Shown here one piece after another: positions 8,435 through 17,079 of a stretch of 64,000 nucleotides of DNA; within the stretch, counting starts at the first letter, position 1; the number at the start of each line of letters is the position of its first letter. A program made the translations under genes and the position numbers. Below the pieces are notes generated by a model that was not told the origin of the DNA, did no database searches, and was given only the letters and a program-made list of their open reading frames with translations. The DNA comes from Bacteroidota bacterium (lineage in GTDB: Bacteria; Bacteroidota; Bacteroidia; Bacteroidales; FEN-979), in contig JAPLDJ010000018.1 in assembly GCA_026391805.1 (NCBI GenBank), forward strand, positions 18,379 through 82,378. The letters are read 5' to 3'.

Positions 8435-11097
8435 CAGAATTTGAATTGATAATTAATGGACGGGATGATGCCTGCAACGGAGATCGTCGTCGGCACCAGT
8501 ACCGCAGAGCCGCTCATATTCGCAGGAACCACGATGTTGCCGTTTCCGTCAACGGTCTTGTTAAAATTGACGGAAAACGGGTTCATGTGTCCATACGCAT
8601 TGTAAAGTGTCAGGATCAGCGAATGCTGGTAACGTTGTTCCGGCCTGCTGATCTTCCACTTCACGGCAATGTCGAGACGGTGATAGTCGGGCAGCCGGTC
8701 GTTGTTCCTGTCGCCGTATACCGGTACTGAATATCCGTTGTTATAAAAGAATCCCACCGGTGTCGTGATGGCGCCGCCGGTCAGGTAAAGCCAGTTGGCG
8801 GAAAGTTCCCAGTGCTTCCCGGGAACCCAGGCAAGGTAGATGCAGACATTGTGCGGACGGTCATAAAACGCAGGGTATTCCTGGCTGTCATTTATTTCGG
8901 GTGTCTTGACGAAGGTGCGGGAATAGGTATAGCCGATCCACCCGGTAAATTTTCCTTCCGGTTTCCTGACCATCAGTTCAAGCCCGTACGCGCGGGCCTG
9001 CCCGTTTCGTACCTCGCCCTCCAGGAGGCGGTTGAATAAAAGGTTGGCATGATTCGCGTAATCAATATGGTCGTGAAACAGGGTATAAAAAAGCTCCGCA
9101 GAAAAATTCAGGGTTGTCTTTGGAACCTGGAGATAATATCCCAGCGAAACCTGGTCGGCTTTCTGCGGTTTGATGTTCGGTCCGCACGGAGCCCAGACCT
9201 CCAGCGAAGTAAAGGGGCTCACCGAATTGGAAAGGACCTGCAGGAACTGTGTGGTCCTGCTGTAGCTTGCTTTCAGGGATGACCGCTCATTCAGGATGAA
9301 CCGGATGTTCAGCCGCGGCTCGGGACTGAAAAAGACGGCATAGGTCGTCATGTTTGAGACCACGGAAGAATCGATGAGGTTATGGTATGCGTCGAAATGG
9401 TAGACGGTGGTCGGGCCTATATCCTGCCACACCGGCAGCCTGATCCCGTAATTAAGGATGATCCTTTTGCCAACCTTCTGGTCATTGCCAACATAGAAAT
9501 CATATTCCATGGAATGATAAAGGGGGATGGGTATGACATTCGGATCCGACTGGTTGTTCGGCAGGCTTACATTCCCCGGGTCCGAATTGTGACTGGTCAC
9601 CTCAAATCCGGCCCTGATCGTGTTCTTCGGGTTCAGGTACCATCCGAAATCGGTTTTCAGGGTCAGGTTGGAGATGGCGGAGTTCCAGACATCTTTCTGT
9701 TCATTGTCAATGTAAAGATAATAGTGATAACGGCTATAGCACAGCGTCGTATTGGAGAACAATTTATTGCTGAAGGCATGGTTCCAGCGGAATGTCCCCG
9801 CCATATTGTTCCAGCTCATGCCCGACGTTGGGTAAGAGGACTCGTTGACCTGGCCTAAGTGATCGTAGCCGTAAAAGAAGGTCAGGTAAAAACGGTTGTT
9901 GTTGTTCGCCTTGAAATTCACCTTGGCGTTCACATCATAAAAGAGGACCGAAAAAGAGTTTGAATAAAGGTGGAGGTTGTTCAGCCAGTTCATGGTCGAC
10001 ACCCTCCCGGAGATGATGAATGAGCTTCTGTCCTTTACGATCGGGCCTTCCAGGGTCAGTTCAGAGGCATAGGGACCGATGTTTCCTGAAAAGCCGAAAC
10101 GCTTGAGGTTCCCGTTTTTCGCCTTGATATCGATCACGGATGAAAGCCTGCCGCCATAACGTGCAGGGAAATCACCCTTGAAGACCGTCATCTCGTTGAT
10201 GGCATCAGGCGCAAGCACCGAAAAGAATCCGAAAAGGTGAGAGGGATTGTAGATCGGCGCCTCGTCGATCAGGATCAGGTTCTGGTCGCTGTTACCGCCG
10301 CGGACATAAAACAGCCCGGAACCGTCGCCGTACGACTTGATCCCCGGAACGGCCTGCAGCGATTTGATGATGTCAAGATCCCCTGCAAAACCGGGCAATT
10401 GCGACAATGTTTTTGCAGAAAAGCGGAACTCACTGAGGGAACTTTTCTGGATCTCCTCCTTCCTGTTCTTTGCCTGGATCTCCACTTCCCTGATCGGAAG
10501 GGACGTTCCTTCCATCTCCACGATCGCCTCCTCATCTTGCTGAAGATCGATCGTCTTTACATAATCCTTATACCCCACATAGGAATAAACAACTTGGTAG
10601 GTTTTCGCAGGCAGCGTCAGCGAATAAAATCCGTATCCGTTGGTGGTGGTCCCGGAATGGTTTTCACGGGTATACACGTTTGCGCCGATCAGGACCTCCC
10701 CGGTGGCCTTGTCTTTCAGGTAACCGCTGATGGTATGTTTTGCCGCAGGCCGATTGGGTTCAGCAGGTTTTCCCGCAGTTTCATCATGAACGGCTTTCAG
10801 CACGACCTGGTTTTCAAGGACAAAATAGTTGATCCCGTTTTTTTTCAGCGCCAGGTCCAGGATCTCGCGGATGCTTATGTCTCTTGCCTTCAGGGTAATC
10901 TTCCGGTCGAGGGGAAGGCTCTGCGGGTTGTAGGAAAAGAAGATCTTTCCCTCCTCTCCTATTTTACGGATCACCTCGCCCAGTGGCTGGTTTTTTACGA
11001 CAATGGTGATCTTTTTATCAAGATCCTGCGAAAAAGAAAAAACGGAAAAAAAAAGAAAGCAGATAAAGAAAAGGGCTATGAGTTTCCTGTTTTCCAA
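8434..11097 (-). CDS. TonB-dependent receptor with N-terminal signalling (STN) domain
   Basis: 887 residues. Signal peptide 1-24; secretin/TonB N-terminal (STN) domain about 27-98; carboxypeptidase-regulatory-like domain about 122-205 (HTISGYLKDKATGEVLIGAN); plug domain about 225-335 (PGFAGDLDIIKSLQAVPG, then FYVRGGNSDQNLILIDEAPI); the rest is an outer-membrane beta-barrel ending in INYQFKF. The STN domain is what contacts a FecR anti-sigma factor in cell-surface signalling, and fecR and an ECF sigma gene lie directly upstream. The substrate cannot be told from the sequence; no SusD is present, and a DUF4249 gene replaces it. Gap to fecR is 17 nt. Confidence 0.93.
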   Translation of the reverse strand: MENRKLIALFFICFLFFSVFSFSQDLDKKITIVVKNQPLGEVIRKIGEEGKIFFSYNPQSLPLDRKITLKARDISIREILDLALKKNGINYFVLENQVVLKAVHDETAGKPAEPNRPAAKHTISGYLKDKATGEVLIGANVYTRENHSGTTTNGYGFYSLTLPAKTYQVVYSYVGYKDYVKTIDLQQDEEAIVEMEGTSLPIREVEIQAKNRKEEIQKSSLSEFRFSAKTLSQLPGFAGDLDIIKSLQAVPGIKSYGDGSGLFYVRGGNSDQNLILIDEAPIYNPSHLFGFFSVLAPDAINEMTVFKGDFPARYGGRLSSVIDIKAKNGNLKRFGFSGNIGPYASELTLEGPIVKDRSSFIISGRVSTMNWLNNLHLYSNSFSVLFYDVNAKVNFKANNNNRFYLTFFYGYDHLGQVNESSYPTSGMSWNNMAGTFRWNHAFSNKLFSNTTLCYSRYHYYLYIDNEQKDVWNSAISNLTLKTDFGWYLNPKNTIRAGFEVTSHNSDPGNVSLPNNQSDPNVIPIPLYHSMEYDFYVGNDQKVGKRIILNYGIRLPVWQDIGPTTVYHFDAYHNLIDSSVVSNMTTYAVFFSPEPRLNIRFILNERSSLKASYSRTTQFLQVLSNSVSPFTSLEVWAPCGPNIKPQKADQVSLGYYLQVPKTTLNFSAELFYTLFHDHIDYANHANLLFNRLLEGEVRNGQARAYGLELMVRKPEGKFTGWIGYTYSRTFVKTPEINDSQEYPAFYDRPHNVCIYLAWVPGKHWELSANWLYLTGGAITTPVGFFYNNGYSVPVYGDRNNDRLPDYHRLDIAVKWKISRPEQRYQHSLILTLYNAYGHMNPFSVNFNKTVDGNGNIVVPANMSGSAVLVPTTISVAGIIPSINYQFKF

Positions 11098-11114
11098 TGA
11101 ATCCGGGATATGGA

Positions 11115-12179
11115 TTAATTACATGCGGCGCCTGAAAGTTCCGTCCAGGATCCGTGGTTTGTGACCTTCAGATCAAGCGTGGCCCGGATAACATTCAGGA
11201 TCGACTCCACCGATTGGTTATCAAAGGTAGCAGTAATCAGGCAATTTGAAACAGCAGGCGTTGAAATTTTCAGGTTGGCACGATAAACCTTGTTCAGGTC
11301 GGCAACGACCTTTGCCAGCGGCTCATGGTTGTAGATGAACCGTTTGGTCATCCACGACCGGTAATTCTGATCCGTATTAATGTCTTTTTCGATCTTCGGC
11401 TGATCCAGCGACACCTCTGCCTTCTCGCCAGGCGCCAGGAAGATCTTCTCCCCCGGACGGTCATCATAATAAACCGCAACCGAGCCGCTGTTCAGAATCA
11501 CCTCCATCTTCCCGTTTTCAGCATTCGTATTCACATAGAACGTCGTTCCCAGTACTTCAACCCTGACCTTATCCCTTGTTATGATGAAAGGGCGATGATC
11601 ATCATGTTTCACTTCGAACCAGGCTTCACCATTGAGTTTTACGTTCCGTTTGTCGCCTTTGAAGGAAGAAGTGTATTCAAGCGTCGCACCAGAATTCAAT
11701 GTAACCGCAGAGCCGTCGGGAAGTTTTCCTTCCAGGATCGTTTCAGCAGCGGTCAGTTGCCTGGTCTCGGTACGAATAAGGTAACGGTAGATCAGGAATG
11801 ATGGTACAGCCAGCAGCAGGATCACGGCGGCGAGGCGGAGAACCTGCTGGTACCTTGTTAGTAAGCGGGTCGATCCGGTATCTGGGATGTGGGATGTGGG
11901 ATTTGGGACATTAAGCTTCCGTGATTCGTGTTCCGTGCTCCGTGCCTCGTGCTCCGTGATCCGTGCTTCCATCTCCTTCCATGCCATATCCACATCAACA
12001 GAATCCTCCACCCTGGCCTGCTCCATCTGCAGCCAAACCTTCCGGTAATCGTCAAAGATCTTCTGGTGTTCCGGATCCGCCTTCAGCCATTCGGCCAGGA
12101 AGATCAAATCATCCCCGGAAGCTTCCCCTGCAAGGTACCTCGTGATCAGATCGATGTGATATGTTGACTGGTTTTCCAT
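11115..12179 (-). CDS. FecR-family anti-sigma factor with repeat-derived linker
   Basis: 354 residues. N-terminal cytoplasmic sigma-binding domain about 1-68; a linker 71-101; a transmembrane helix about 113-134; the FecR domain in the periplasm (LPDGSAVTLNSGATLEY, then LNGEAWFEVKHD and VEVLGTTFYVNT) and a C-terminal DUF4974 domain (NHEPLAKVVADLNKVY) that meets the receptor's STN domain. It relays receptor occupancy to the ECF sigma factor encoded upstream. The linker (TEHEARSTEHES and HIPDTGS segments) is encoded by tandem DNA words like those in the intergenic arrays, so it looks like an in-frame expansion. Confidence 0.92.
   Translation of the reverse strand: MENQSTYHIDLITRYLAGEASGDDLIFLAEWLKADPEHQKIFDDYRKVWLQMEQARVEDSVDVDMAWKEMEARITEHEARSTEHESRKLNVPNPTSHIPDTGSTRLLTRYQQVLRLAAVILLLAVPSFLIYRYLIRTETRQLTAAETILEGKLPDGSAVTLNSGATLEYTSSFKGDKRNVKLNGEAWFEVKHDDHRPFIITRDKVRVEVLGTTFYVNTNAENGKMEVILNSGSVAVYYDDRPGEKIFLAPGEKAEVSLDQPKIEKDINTDQNYRSWMTKRFIYNHEPLAKVVADLNKVYRANLKISTPAVSNCLITATFDNQSVESILNVIRATLDLKVTNHGSWTELSGAACN
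11881..11970. repeat. In-frame word arrays inside fecR
   Basis: Two runs of quasi-repeats lie in the coding sequence: TGGGATG-type words (11882-11908) and CGTG(A/C)TC-type words repeated about seven times (11919-11970). They encode residues about 71-101, the stretch between the sigma-binding domain and the membrane helix. The style is the same as in the intergenic arrays of this window. Confidence 0.8.
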
Positions 12180-12252
12180 AGTTATACCGACAATATTACA
12201 CGCAAGTCTGCTTTTACCCTGATGTCAAACTGAACTTTTTTTTAAGTCATAT

Positions 12253-12316
12253 GACATACGACATAAGTCATACGTAAGTTTCTAATCCTTATGTCTTATG
12301 ACGTATGACGTATGTC
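12253..12316. repeat. TATGACG-word hairpin between sigma factor and fecR
   Basis: The left arm starts GACATACGACATAAG and the right arm ends TATGACGTATGTC. The arms are imperfect inverted copies built of TATGACG/CTTATGTC words around a TTTCTAATC loop. It begins 4 nt after the sigma-factor stop codon (12320) and lies 74 nt before the fecR ATG. It could weaken readthrough from sigma factor to anti-sigma factor. Confidence 0.7.
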
Positions 12317-12319
12317 CTA

Positions 12320-12886
12320 TCACCAATGCCCAAGTATAAATATCATTATTATCGTTAAATATTCCGCCAGCCGTGCCCGCATGTGCTGCAACGCCTTCGA
12401 CATCTGGGTTTCCACTGTTTTTACCGAGATCGCCAGGCGGTCGGCGATTTCCTGGTATTTAAGATTCTCGTTCCGGTTCAGGACAAAGATCTCGCGGCAT
12501 TTTTCCGGCAGCTCCCCGATCGCATCGCTGATCTTTTCTTTTATCTCCGTTTCGATCAGTTTGTCAGACTGATGGTAGATCTGTTCCGAAAGCAATCCTT
12601 CGGCCTCAAGGATATCGGTATTGAATTTTTTATTGTCGCGCAGGTGGTTCAGGCATTTATTCCGAACGGAGGTGCTGAGGTATGTTTTTACCGGTTTGGA
12701 AAGATCGATGCTATCCCGTTTCTCCCAGAGACTGATGAATGACTCCTGGGTGATTTCCCGCGCCGTATCAACATCCTTTGTAAACCGCAGCGCAAAGAAA
12801 CAGAGTCCCCTGAATTCACTGCGAAAGAGTGATTCAAAGGTGGCTTTGTCGAGCGTGCGGATTATATTGAGGTTCTTTTCTTCCAG
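12320..12886 (-). CDS. ECF sigma-70 factor (start codon non-canonical or uncertain)
   Basis: My translation of the minus strand gives a complete ECF sigma factor of about 188 residues: region 2 (FESLFRSEFRGLCFFALRF, then EITQESFISLWEKR), a linker, and region 4 (LPEKCREIFVLNRNENLKY, QEIADRLAISVKTVETQ). It resembles the Bacteroidota sigma factors paired with FecR and would transcribe the downstream receptor operon. There is no ATG, GTG or TTG in frame between the upstream stop (13042-13040) and an internal TTG at 12595, which would cut off region 2. Candidates are CTG at 12886, ATC at 12892 or ATT at 12907. A -7-like box, TACTTTTA at 12921-12914, supports a start in this stretch. The end was set to the CTG. 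Confidence 0.8.
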   Translation of the reverse strand: MEEKNLNIIRTLDKATFESLFRSEFRGLCFFALRFTKDVDTAREITQESFISLWEKRDSIDLSKPVKTYLSTSVRNKCLNHLRDNKKFNTDILEAEGLLSEQIYHQSDKLIETEIKEKISDAIGELPEKCREIFVLNRNENLKYQEIADRLAISVKTVETQMSKALQHMRARLAEYLTIIMIFILGHW

Positions 12887-12913
12887 GTTGATTTGATCTA
12901 CAAGAATTACGCG

Positions 12914-12921
12914 TAAAAGTA
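12914..12921 (-). promoter_or_regulatory. Possible -7 box of the sigma-factor operon
   Basis: TACTTTTA on the minus strand differs from TAnnTTTG only in the last base. Transcription would then begin near 12907, leaving almost no leader before the candidate start codons of the sigma gene. Confidence 0.3.
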
Positions 12922-13141
12922 CTTTTTGTTTTTTGGAAATGAAAAAAATTCCATCAGAATTGATCTTCAGAAATTTCTGAAGTACCTTTGGCGGAAAATA
13001 AGTAGATTCGCAGATTAATCTGTCTGTCTTTGAATTAGCTTACAGGCAACTTTATTCTGAATCGTGCATCTTTAGTAAACCGGGTATTCAGTGACAGTTA
13101 TCTGAACGGAATCCGGCCTTTGAAATTTAAACAAGCATTCC

Positions 13142-13558
13142 ATGAAAAAAATCATCGCTGTTCTCTTCATTTCCCTTGTCTCCTGTGCCATGGCATTCAG
13201 CCAGCATCCGCAGAAGAGCAGTACCAACACTCCCGCGACTGAAGACTTCAGCATCTTCCAGTCGCAGTTCTTCTCCGACAGTGTTTTCCAGGTTGCGCGG
13301 ATCAAGTTTCCATTGGAATTCATCAAGCCTGATGCCTACCCGAAGCCCATCCAGCAGGCCGACTGGCAATTTACCGGTCATCTCTACTGGAATAAGACCA
13401 ATCCGTCCGACATACATTTTAAGCTGGTTGATGTTTATCCCGGAGCCACGAATACCATCGTGAATGGCCGGCTGGATAACGGGAATTATGAGAAATATTA
13501 TTTCGACCTCCTAAACGGCAAATGGTTCCTGGTAAAGCTGGAGATCCCGGATTTATAG
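13142..13558 (+). CDS. Hypothetical exported protein
   Basis: 138 residues with a clear Sec signal peptide (residues 1-20, ending AMAFSQ). The mature part has an FSIFQSQFFSDSVFQVARIKFP segment and ends in a GKWFLVKLEIPDL strand. No family recognised with certainty; it resembles the small Bacteroidota exported proteins of the DUF4348 type only in general shape. Stands alone on the plus strand, upstream gap 12887-13141, and converges with the ABC-domain gene (11-nt gap). Location is periplasm or outside. Confidence 0.7.
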   Translation: MKKIIAVLFISLVSCAMAFSQHPQKSSTNTPATEDFSIFQSQFFSDSVFQVARIKFPLEFIKPDAYPKPIQQADWQFTGHLYWNKTNPSDIHFKLVDVYPGATNTIVNGRLDNGNYEKYYFDLLNGKWFLVKLEIPDL

Positions 13559-13569
13559 TCCCTGTCTTT

Positions 13570-14439
13570 TCAGATATCTTCTTCTTTCAGGCGCGTGCTC
13601 AGGTCTTTCACTGAGGTGAGGCTTTCCATCAATCCCGGCAGGTATTCCGTTGAGGCGATGAAGGTCCAGATGTAGGCCACGATGGCATAGATCTTACCCG
13701 TTGAGAAATTATCCACATCCACACAGATAAAGAGCACCACGATGAAGATGATCATCAGCAGCACCTTGATGACCGCGTAATCGATGGAGTTCCATTTTGC
13801 GATCTTATGCTGCGGAGGGACCATGCTGTTATAGTACTGGTGAATTTTTGCCGTACTCTTTTCTTCAACCAGGTGGTACAGATCTTCACGGGTATCATGG
13901 ATATCCTTCTGGAGCGTGAGGACATTTTTCCGGTAGATGTTATTGATCCAGACGACCGGGAAGATAACGGCAAAGGCCACGGCAGCGATCCGCCAGTCAT
14001 AGAAGAAAAGGGCGATTACGCCTCCCCCGGTGGCAAAGAACTGCCAGCTGACTTCGGGTAGCCGGTCCTTGAAGAATACGATGTATTCCCTCGCCAGTTC
14101 AGCCCTTGCCAGGATCTTTGAAACCGGATATCCCCTTTTTTTGGAATTCACGATCACGCGGGTTGCAATATCTGCATACATCTTCGAATAAACACGGCCA
14201 CTGTAAAGCCGGCTCAGAGTGCCGCCCAGAACATTTAAAAGGTAGATCAGTATCCAGATGATCAGCGGAGACATAAAGCCGACGGATACCTCCTTGTCGG
14301 TAAAATGATCGATCAGGGCATCCAGCAGAACGCCGAAGAAAGTGGGTTCAATGATCCAGGCAATGTTCTCGATCAGCACAAAAAAGAGAACAATCGCAAT
14401 GCTGAATTTGAATTGCTTGAGTATCTGCGTAAAGGTCAT
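13570..14439 (-). CDS. ABC transporter six-transmembrane domain protein without ATPase domain
   Basis: 289 residues with about six hydrophobic segments (first at about 13-35, 55-75, 135-175 as a pair, 225-245, 250-270) and the long cytoplasmic-loop helices typical of ABC exporter membrane domains (SKMYADIATRVIVNSKKRG and LYHLVEEKSTAKIHQYY). It stops before any nucleotide-binding domain; there is no Walker A or signature motif, and no ATPase gene nearby. Proteins annotated as ABC six-transmembrane domain-containing of this length exist in other Bacteroidota, so it is probably intact rather than truncated. Substrate unknown. Confidence 0.8.
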   Translation of the reverse strand: MTFTQILKQFKFSIAIVLFFVLIENIAWIIEPTFFGVLLDALIDHFTDKEVSVGFMSPLIIWILIYLLNVLGGTLSRLYSGRVYSKMYADIATRVIVNSKKRGYPVSKILARAELAREYIVFFKDRLPEVSWQFFATGGGVIALFFYDWRIAAVAFAVIFPVVWINNIYRKNVLTLQKDIHDTREDLYHLVEEKSTAKIHQYYNSMVPPQHKIAKWNSIDYAVIKVLLMIIFIVVLFICVDVDNFSTGKIYAIVAYIWTFIASTEYLPGLMESLTSVKDLSTRLKEEDI

Positions 14440-14459
14440 GGAAGTGAAAAATGAGAATA

Positions 14460-14515
14460 CAAAGTTATCAAATTAATACGAAGGTGGTAAGTTCGATGCA
14501 TTTGAGTTATCTTTG
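14460..14515. promoter_or_regulatory. Divergent promoter pair
   Basis: Between the ABC-domain gene (minus) and the lipoprotein gene (plus) are two perfect TAnnTTTG boxes. TAACTTTG on the minus strand (14467-14460) is 20 nt before its ATG. TATCTTTG on the plus strand (14508-14515) is only 4 nt before the ATG at 14520, which implies a leaderless or nearly leaderless transcript. Confidence 0.5.
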
Positions 14516-14519
14516 ATCT

Positions 14520-15374
14520 ATGAAATTCAGGTACTTTCTTTTAATCAGTCTGCTCTTTTCTTTCCTTTCCAGCTGCAAGGAAAAGGATAGCATTCCGGGC
14601 ATCTATCGTTATTACTGGGGTAAGAAGAATGGGTATGATGTCTGGATTGTCGACGGTTATAAGGTCCGGCAAAAGATCTACAATTCCTTTCTTTATGGCG
14701 GGAATGAACAGCGTTACCCGTTCAATCCGAAAGGAGAAATATGGATCGACAATGCCCTTTCCTGCGAAGAGTTCGAGATGACCCTGATCCATGAGCTGAA
14801 CGAACGCCATCTGATGGCAAAGTTCGGCTGGACCTACCAGAATGCACATGATTCGTCTCTCCGGCTGGAGGTGAAGACGCGCCGGCAGTACGAATCGATC
14901 TGCAGGGCCCATGAGGCATCGCTCGGCAAAGAAGCGGTAACGGATCATGATAATATCAAAGAGATAAAAGACATTCCCGACAGCATCCGGTTGCAGAATA
15001 TATACCGTCTGCCTGTAGGATTGCGGGACGGGATCATGGTCTGGATCGTGGACGGATACCTCGTCCGGAAAAACATTTACCCCGATTTCGGCTTCAGTGG
15101 AAATGATCTTTCCTGTCATTTTATTCCTGCAAAAGAAATATGGATCGACGGACAGATCTCCTGCGAGGAGACCGAATATTCGATCGGGATCGAGCTGATG
15201 GAACGGGCGGAAATGGTAAAAGGAAAATCATACAGCGACGCGTACGAGGATGCAGTGACGGAAAGTAAAAAACTGAGGGATAAGATGGCTTTCCGCATCG
15301 CGGATCATCCGCCGCTCGTTCTGACAGATACAATTACAAGGGACAAAGGAATCATTGATAAAAATGAGGAATGA
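14520..15374 (+). CDS. Lipoprotein with internal duplication, HELNER metal-site-like motif in first copy
   Basis: 284 residues; signal peptide with lipobox FLSSC (Cys19). The protein is two copies of a domain of about 95 residues: copy A about 28-122 and copy B about 162-253. Both carry VWIVDGYxVRxxIY, EIWID and SCEE motifs in the same order. Copy A has HELNERHLM (91-99) followed by NAHDSS (His110) and a Glu at 117, a pattern like a zinc-protease-type site. In copy B the aligned residues are IELMERAEM and AYED, so both His are lost. Family not recognised. It converges with sufE, 5 nt apart. Confidence 0.8.
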   Translation: MKFRYFLLISLLFSFLSSCKEKDSIPGIYRYYWGKKNGYDVWIVDGYKVRQKIYNSFLYGGNEQRYPFNPKGEIWIDNALSCEEFEMTLIHELNERHLMAKFGWTYQNAHDSSLRLEVKTRRQYESICRAHEASLGKEAVTDHDNIKEIKDIPDSIRLQNIYRLPVGLRDGIMVWIVDGYLVRKNIYPDFGFSGNDLSCHFIPAKEIWIDGQISCEETEYSIGIELMERAEMVKGKSYSDAYEDAVTESKKLRDKMAFRIADHPPLVLTDTITRDKGIIDKNEE

Positions 15375-15379
15375 GGCTC

Positions 15380-15799
15380 TTAGCCCCTGCTTTTAAACGC
15401 CAACGCGTACAATTTCATTTGCTTGATCATCGAAGTAAGCCCGTTGGAACGGGTCGGGGAAAGATGCTCCCGCAGCCCGATCTGATCGATGAAATCCATG
15501 TCGGCATCAAGGATCTCATCCGGGGAATGACCGGATAATACGCGGATCAGCAGGTTCACGATCCCCTTTGTGATGATGGCATCACTGTCGGCGCTGAAGT
15601 ATACCACGCCTTCGAGGTATTTTGCATTCAGCCATACCTTCGACTGGCATCCGCTGATCACAAACTGATCGGTTTTGTATTGTTCGTCGATCACCGGAAG
15701 GGATCTCCCCATCTCGATGAGGTAATTATACTTATCCATCCAGTCCTCGAAGAGCGAAAATTCAGCGACGACCTGTTCCTGTACTTCAGCGATTGTCAT
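15380..15799 (-). CDS. sufE: Cysteine desulfuration protein SufE
   Basis: 139 residues, the normal size. SufE takes persulfide sulfur from SufS and hands it to the SufBCD scaffold. The active-site Cys lies in SGCQSKVW (Cys51), and YFSADSDAIITKGIVNLLIR is the family's second conserved block. Last gene of sufBCDSE, 14 nt after sufS. Confidence 0.95.
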   Translation of the reverse strand: MTIAEVQEQVVAEFSLFEDWMDKYNYLIEMGRSLPVIDEQYKTDQFVISGCQSKVWLNAKYLEGVVYFSADSDAIITKGIVNLLIRVLSGHSPDEILDADMDFIDQIGLREHLSPTRSNGLTSMIKQMKLYALAFKSRG

Positions 15800-15813
15800 A
15801 GCAAGGGAGTAAA

Positions 15814-17037
15814 TTATCCAAACATCTGTTTTACCTTCAGAATGGCTTCAACCATCAGGTCGATCTCTTCAGTAGTATTGTAGAATGCGAACGAAGCCCT
15901 GACGGTGGCCGGGATCTTATACCATTCCAGCAGCGGCATGGCACAATGATGACCTGTCCGGACCGCAATACCCATTTTGTCGATGATGACGCCGGCATCG
16001 TAAGGATGAATGCTGCCGATCAGGAAGGAGATGAGGCTGGTCTTTTCCTTTGCCGTCCCGATGATACGGATATCACCCATGGCTGTCAGTTTCTCTGTCG
16101 CATAATCCAGGAGCTCCTTTTCATATACGGCGATATTTTCCATACCGAGTTCCTGAATGTAGCTGATAGCTACCCTTAGTCCATAAACACCCTCTACATT
16201 CGGTGTTCCGGCTTCAAATTTAAATGGAAGGTCGTTGAATGTGGTTCCGCTGAGATGAACCTCTTTTATCATCTCCCCGCCCGACTGGTAAGGCGGCATG
16301 GCATCCAGGTATTTCTCCTTCCCATAAAGAACGCCGATGCCCATCGGTGCGTACATCTTATGCCCGGAGAAGCAGTAGAAATCGCAGTCGAGATCCTTCA
16401 CATCCGCGCCCAGGTGCGAGATCGATTGCGCACCATCCACAAGAACCGGGATCCCGAAGGTATGGGCATGCTGAATGATCTCCTTCACCGGGTTGATCGT
16501 CCCGAGCACATTGGAAACATGCGTGATTGCAATGATCTTTGTCCGTTCATTCACCATTCCCCTGAAGGCATTCATGTCCAGTTCCCCTGACTCAACGATC
16601 GGGATGATCCTGAGCTTTGCTCCCCGTTCCTGGCACATCAGCTGCCACGGGACAAAATTCGAATGATGCTCCATCACCGAGACGATCACTTCATCGCCCG
16701 GATTTACATATTGTTTTCCGTAGGAAGATGCAACAAGGTTGATCGACTCAGTGGTACCCCTGGTGAAGATGATCTCCTGGGAGGAGGCGGCATTGATGAA
16801 TTGCCGGATCTGTTTCCGCGTATCTTCATATACCTCTGTAGCCCGTTGGCTCAGGTAATGAACGCCCCGGTGGATGTTGCAGTTGTCGGTCTCATAGTAC
16901 CCGCTGATCGCCCTGATGACCTGCACCGGTTTCTGCGTCGACGCAGCATTGTCAAAATAAACCAGCGGTCTTCCATATACTGTCTGATTCAGTATTGGAA
17001 AATCCTTCCGGATCAAATCGACGGGGAAGTTGGTCAT
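15814..17037 (-). CDS. sufS: Cysteine desulfurase SufS
   Basis: 407 residues, fold-type I PLP enzyme (class II desulfurase) that removes sulfur from cysteine. It shows the N-terminal VYFDNAAST motif, EHHSNFVPW, the internal-aldimine Lys in CFSGHKMYAPMG, and the catalytic Cys in RTGHHCAMPLL. Length is normal. Gap to sufD is 150 nt, filled by a repeat array. Despite the gap the gene order sufBCDSE argues for one operon. Confidence 0.96.
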   Translation of the reverse strand: MTNFPVDLIRKDFPILNQTVYGRPLVYFDNAASTQKPVQVIRAISGYYETDNCNIHRGVHYLSQRATEVYEDTRKQIRQFINAASSQEIIFTRGTTESINLVASSYGKQYVNPGDEVIVSVMEHHSNFVPWQLMCQERGAKLRIIPIVESGELDMNAFRGMVNERTKIIAITHVSNVLGTINPVKEIIQHAHTFGIPVLVDGAQSISHLGADVKDLDCDFYCFSGHKMYAPMGIGVLYGKEKYLDAMPPYQSGGEMIKEVHLSGTTFNDLPFKFEAGTPNVEGVYGLRVAISYIQELGMENIAVYEKELLDYATEKLTAMGDIRIIGTAKEKTSLISFLIGSIHPYDAGVIIDKMGIAVRTGHHCAMPLLEWYKIPATVRASFAFYNTTEEIDLMVEAILKVKQMFG

Positions 17038-17079
17038 AAGTTATTCGATTTTGATTTTTAGCTTGTAGCTTTTTATTTC

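Noticed and set aside
10237..11100. 287-codon open frame antisense to the TonB-dependent receptor
   Set aside because: Shadow of the receptor's N-terminal half.
12320..12595. A 91-residue sigma factor fragment starting at TTG
   Set aside because: The same frame continues upstream with a full sigma region 2, so the TTG is internal.
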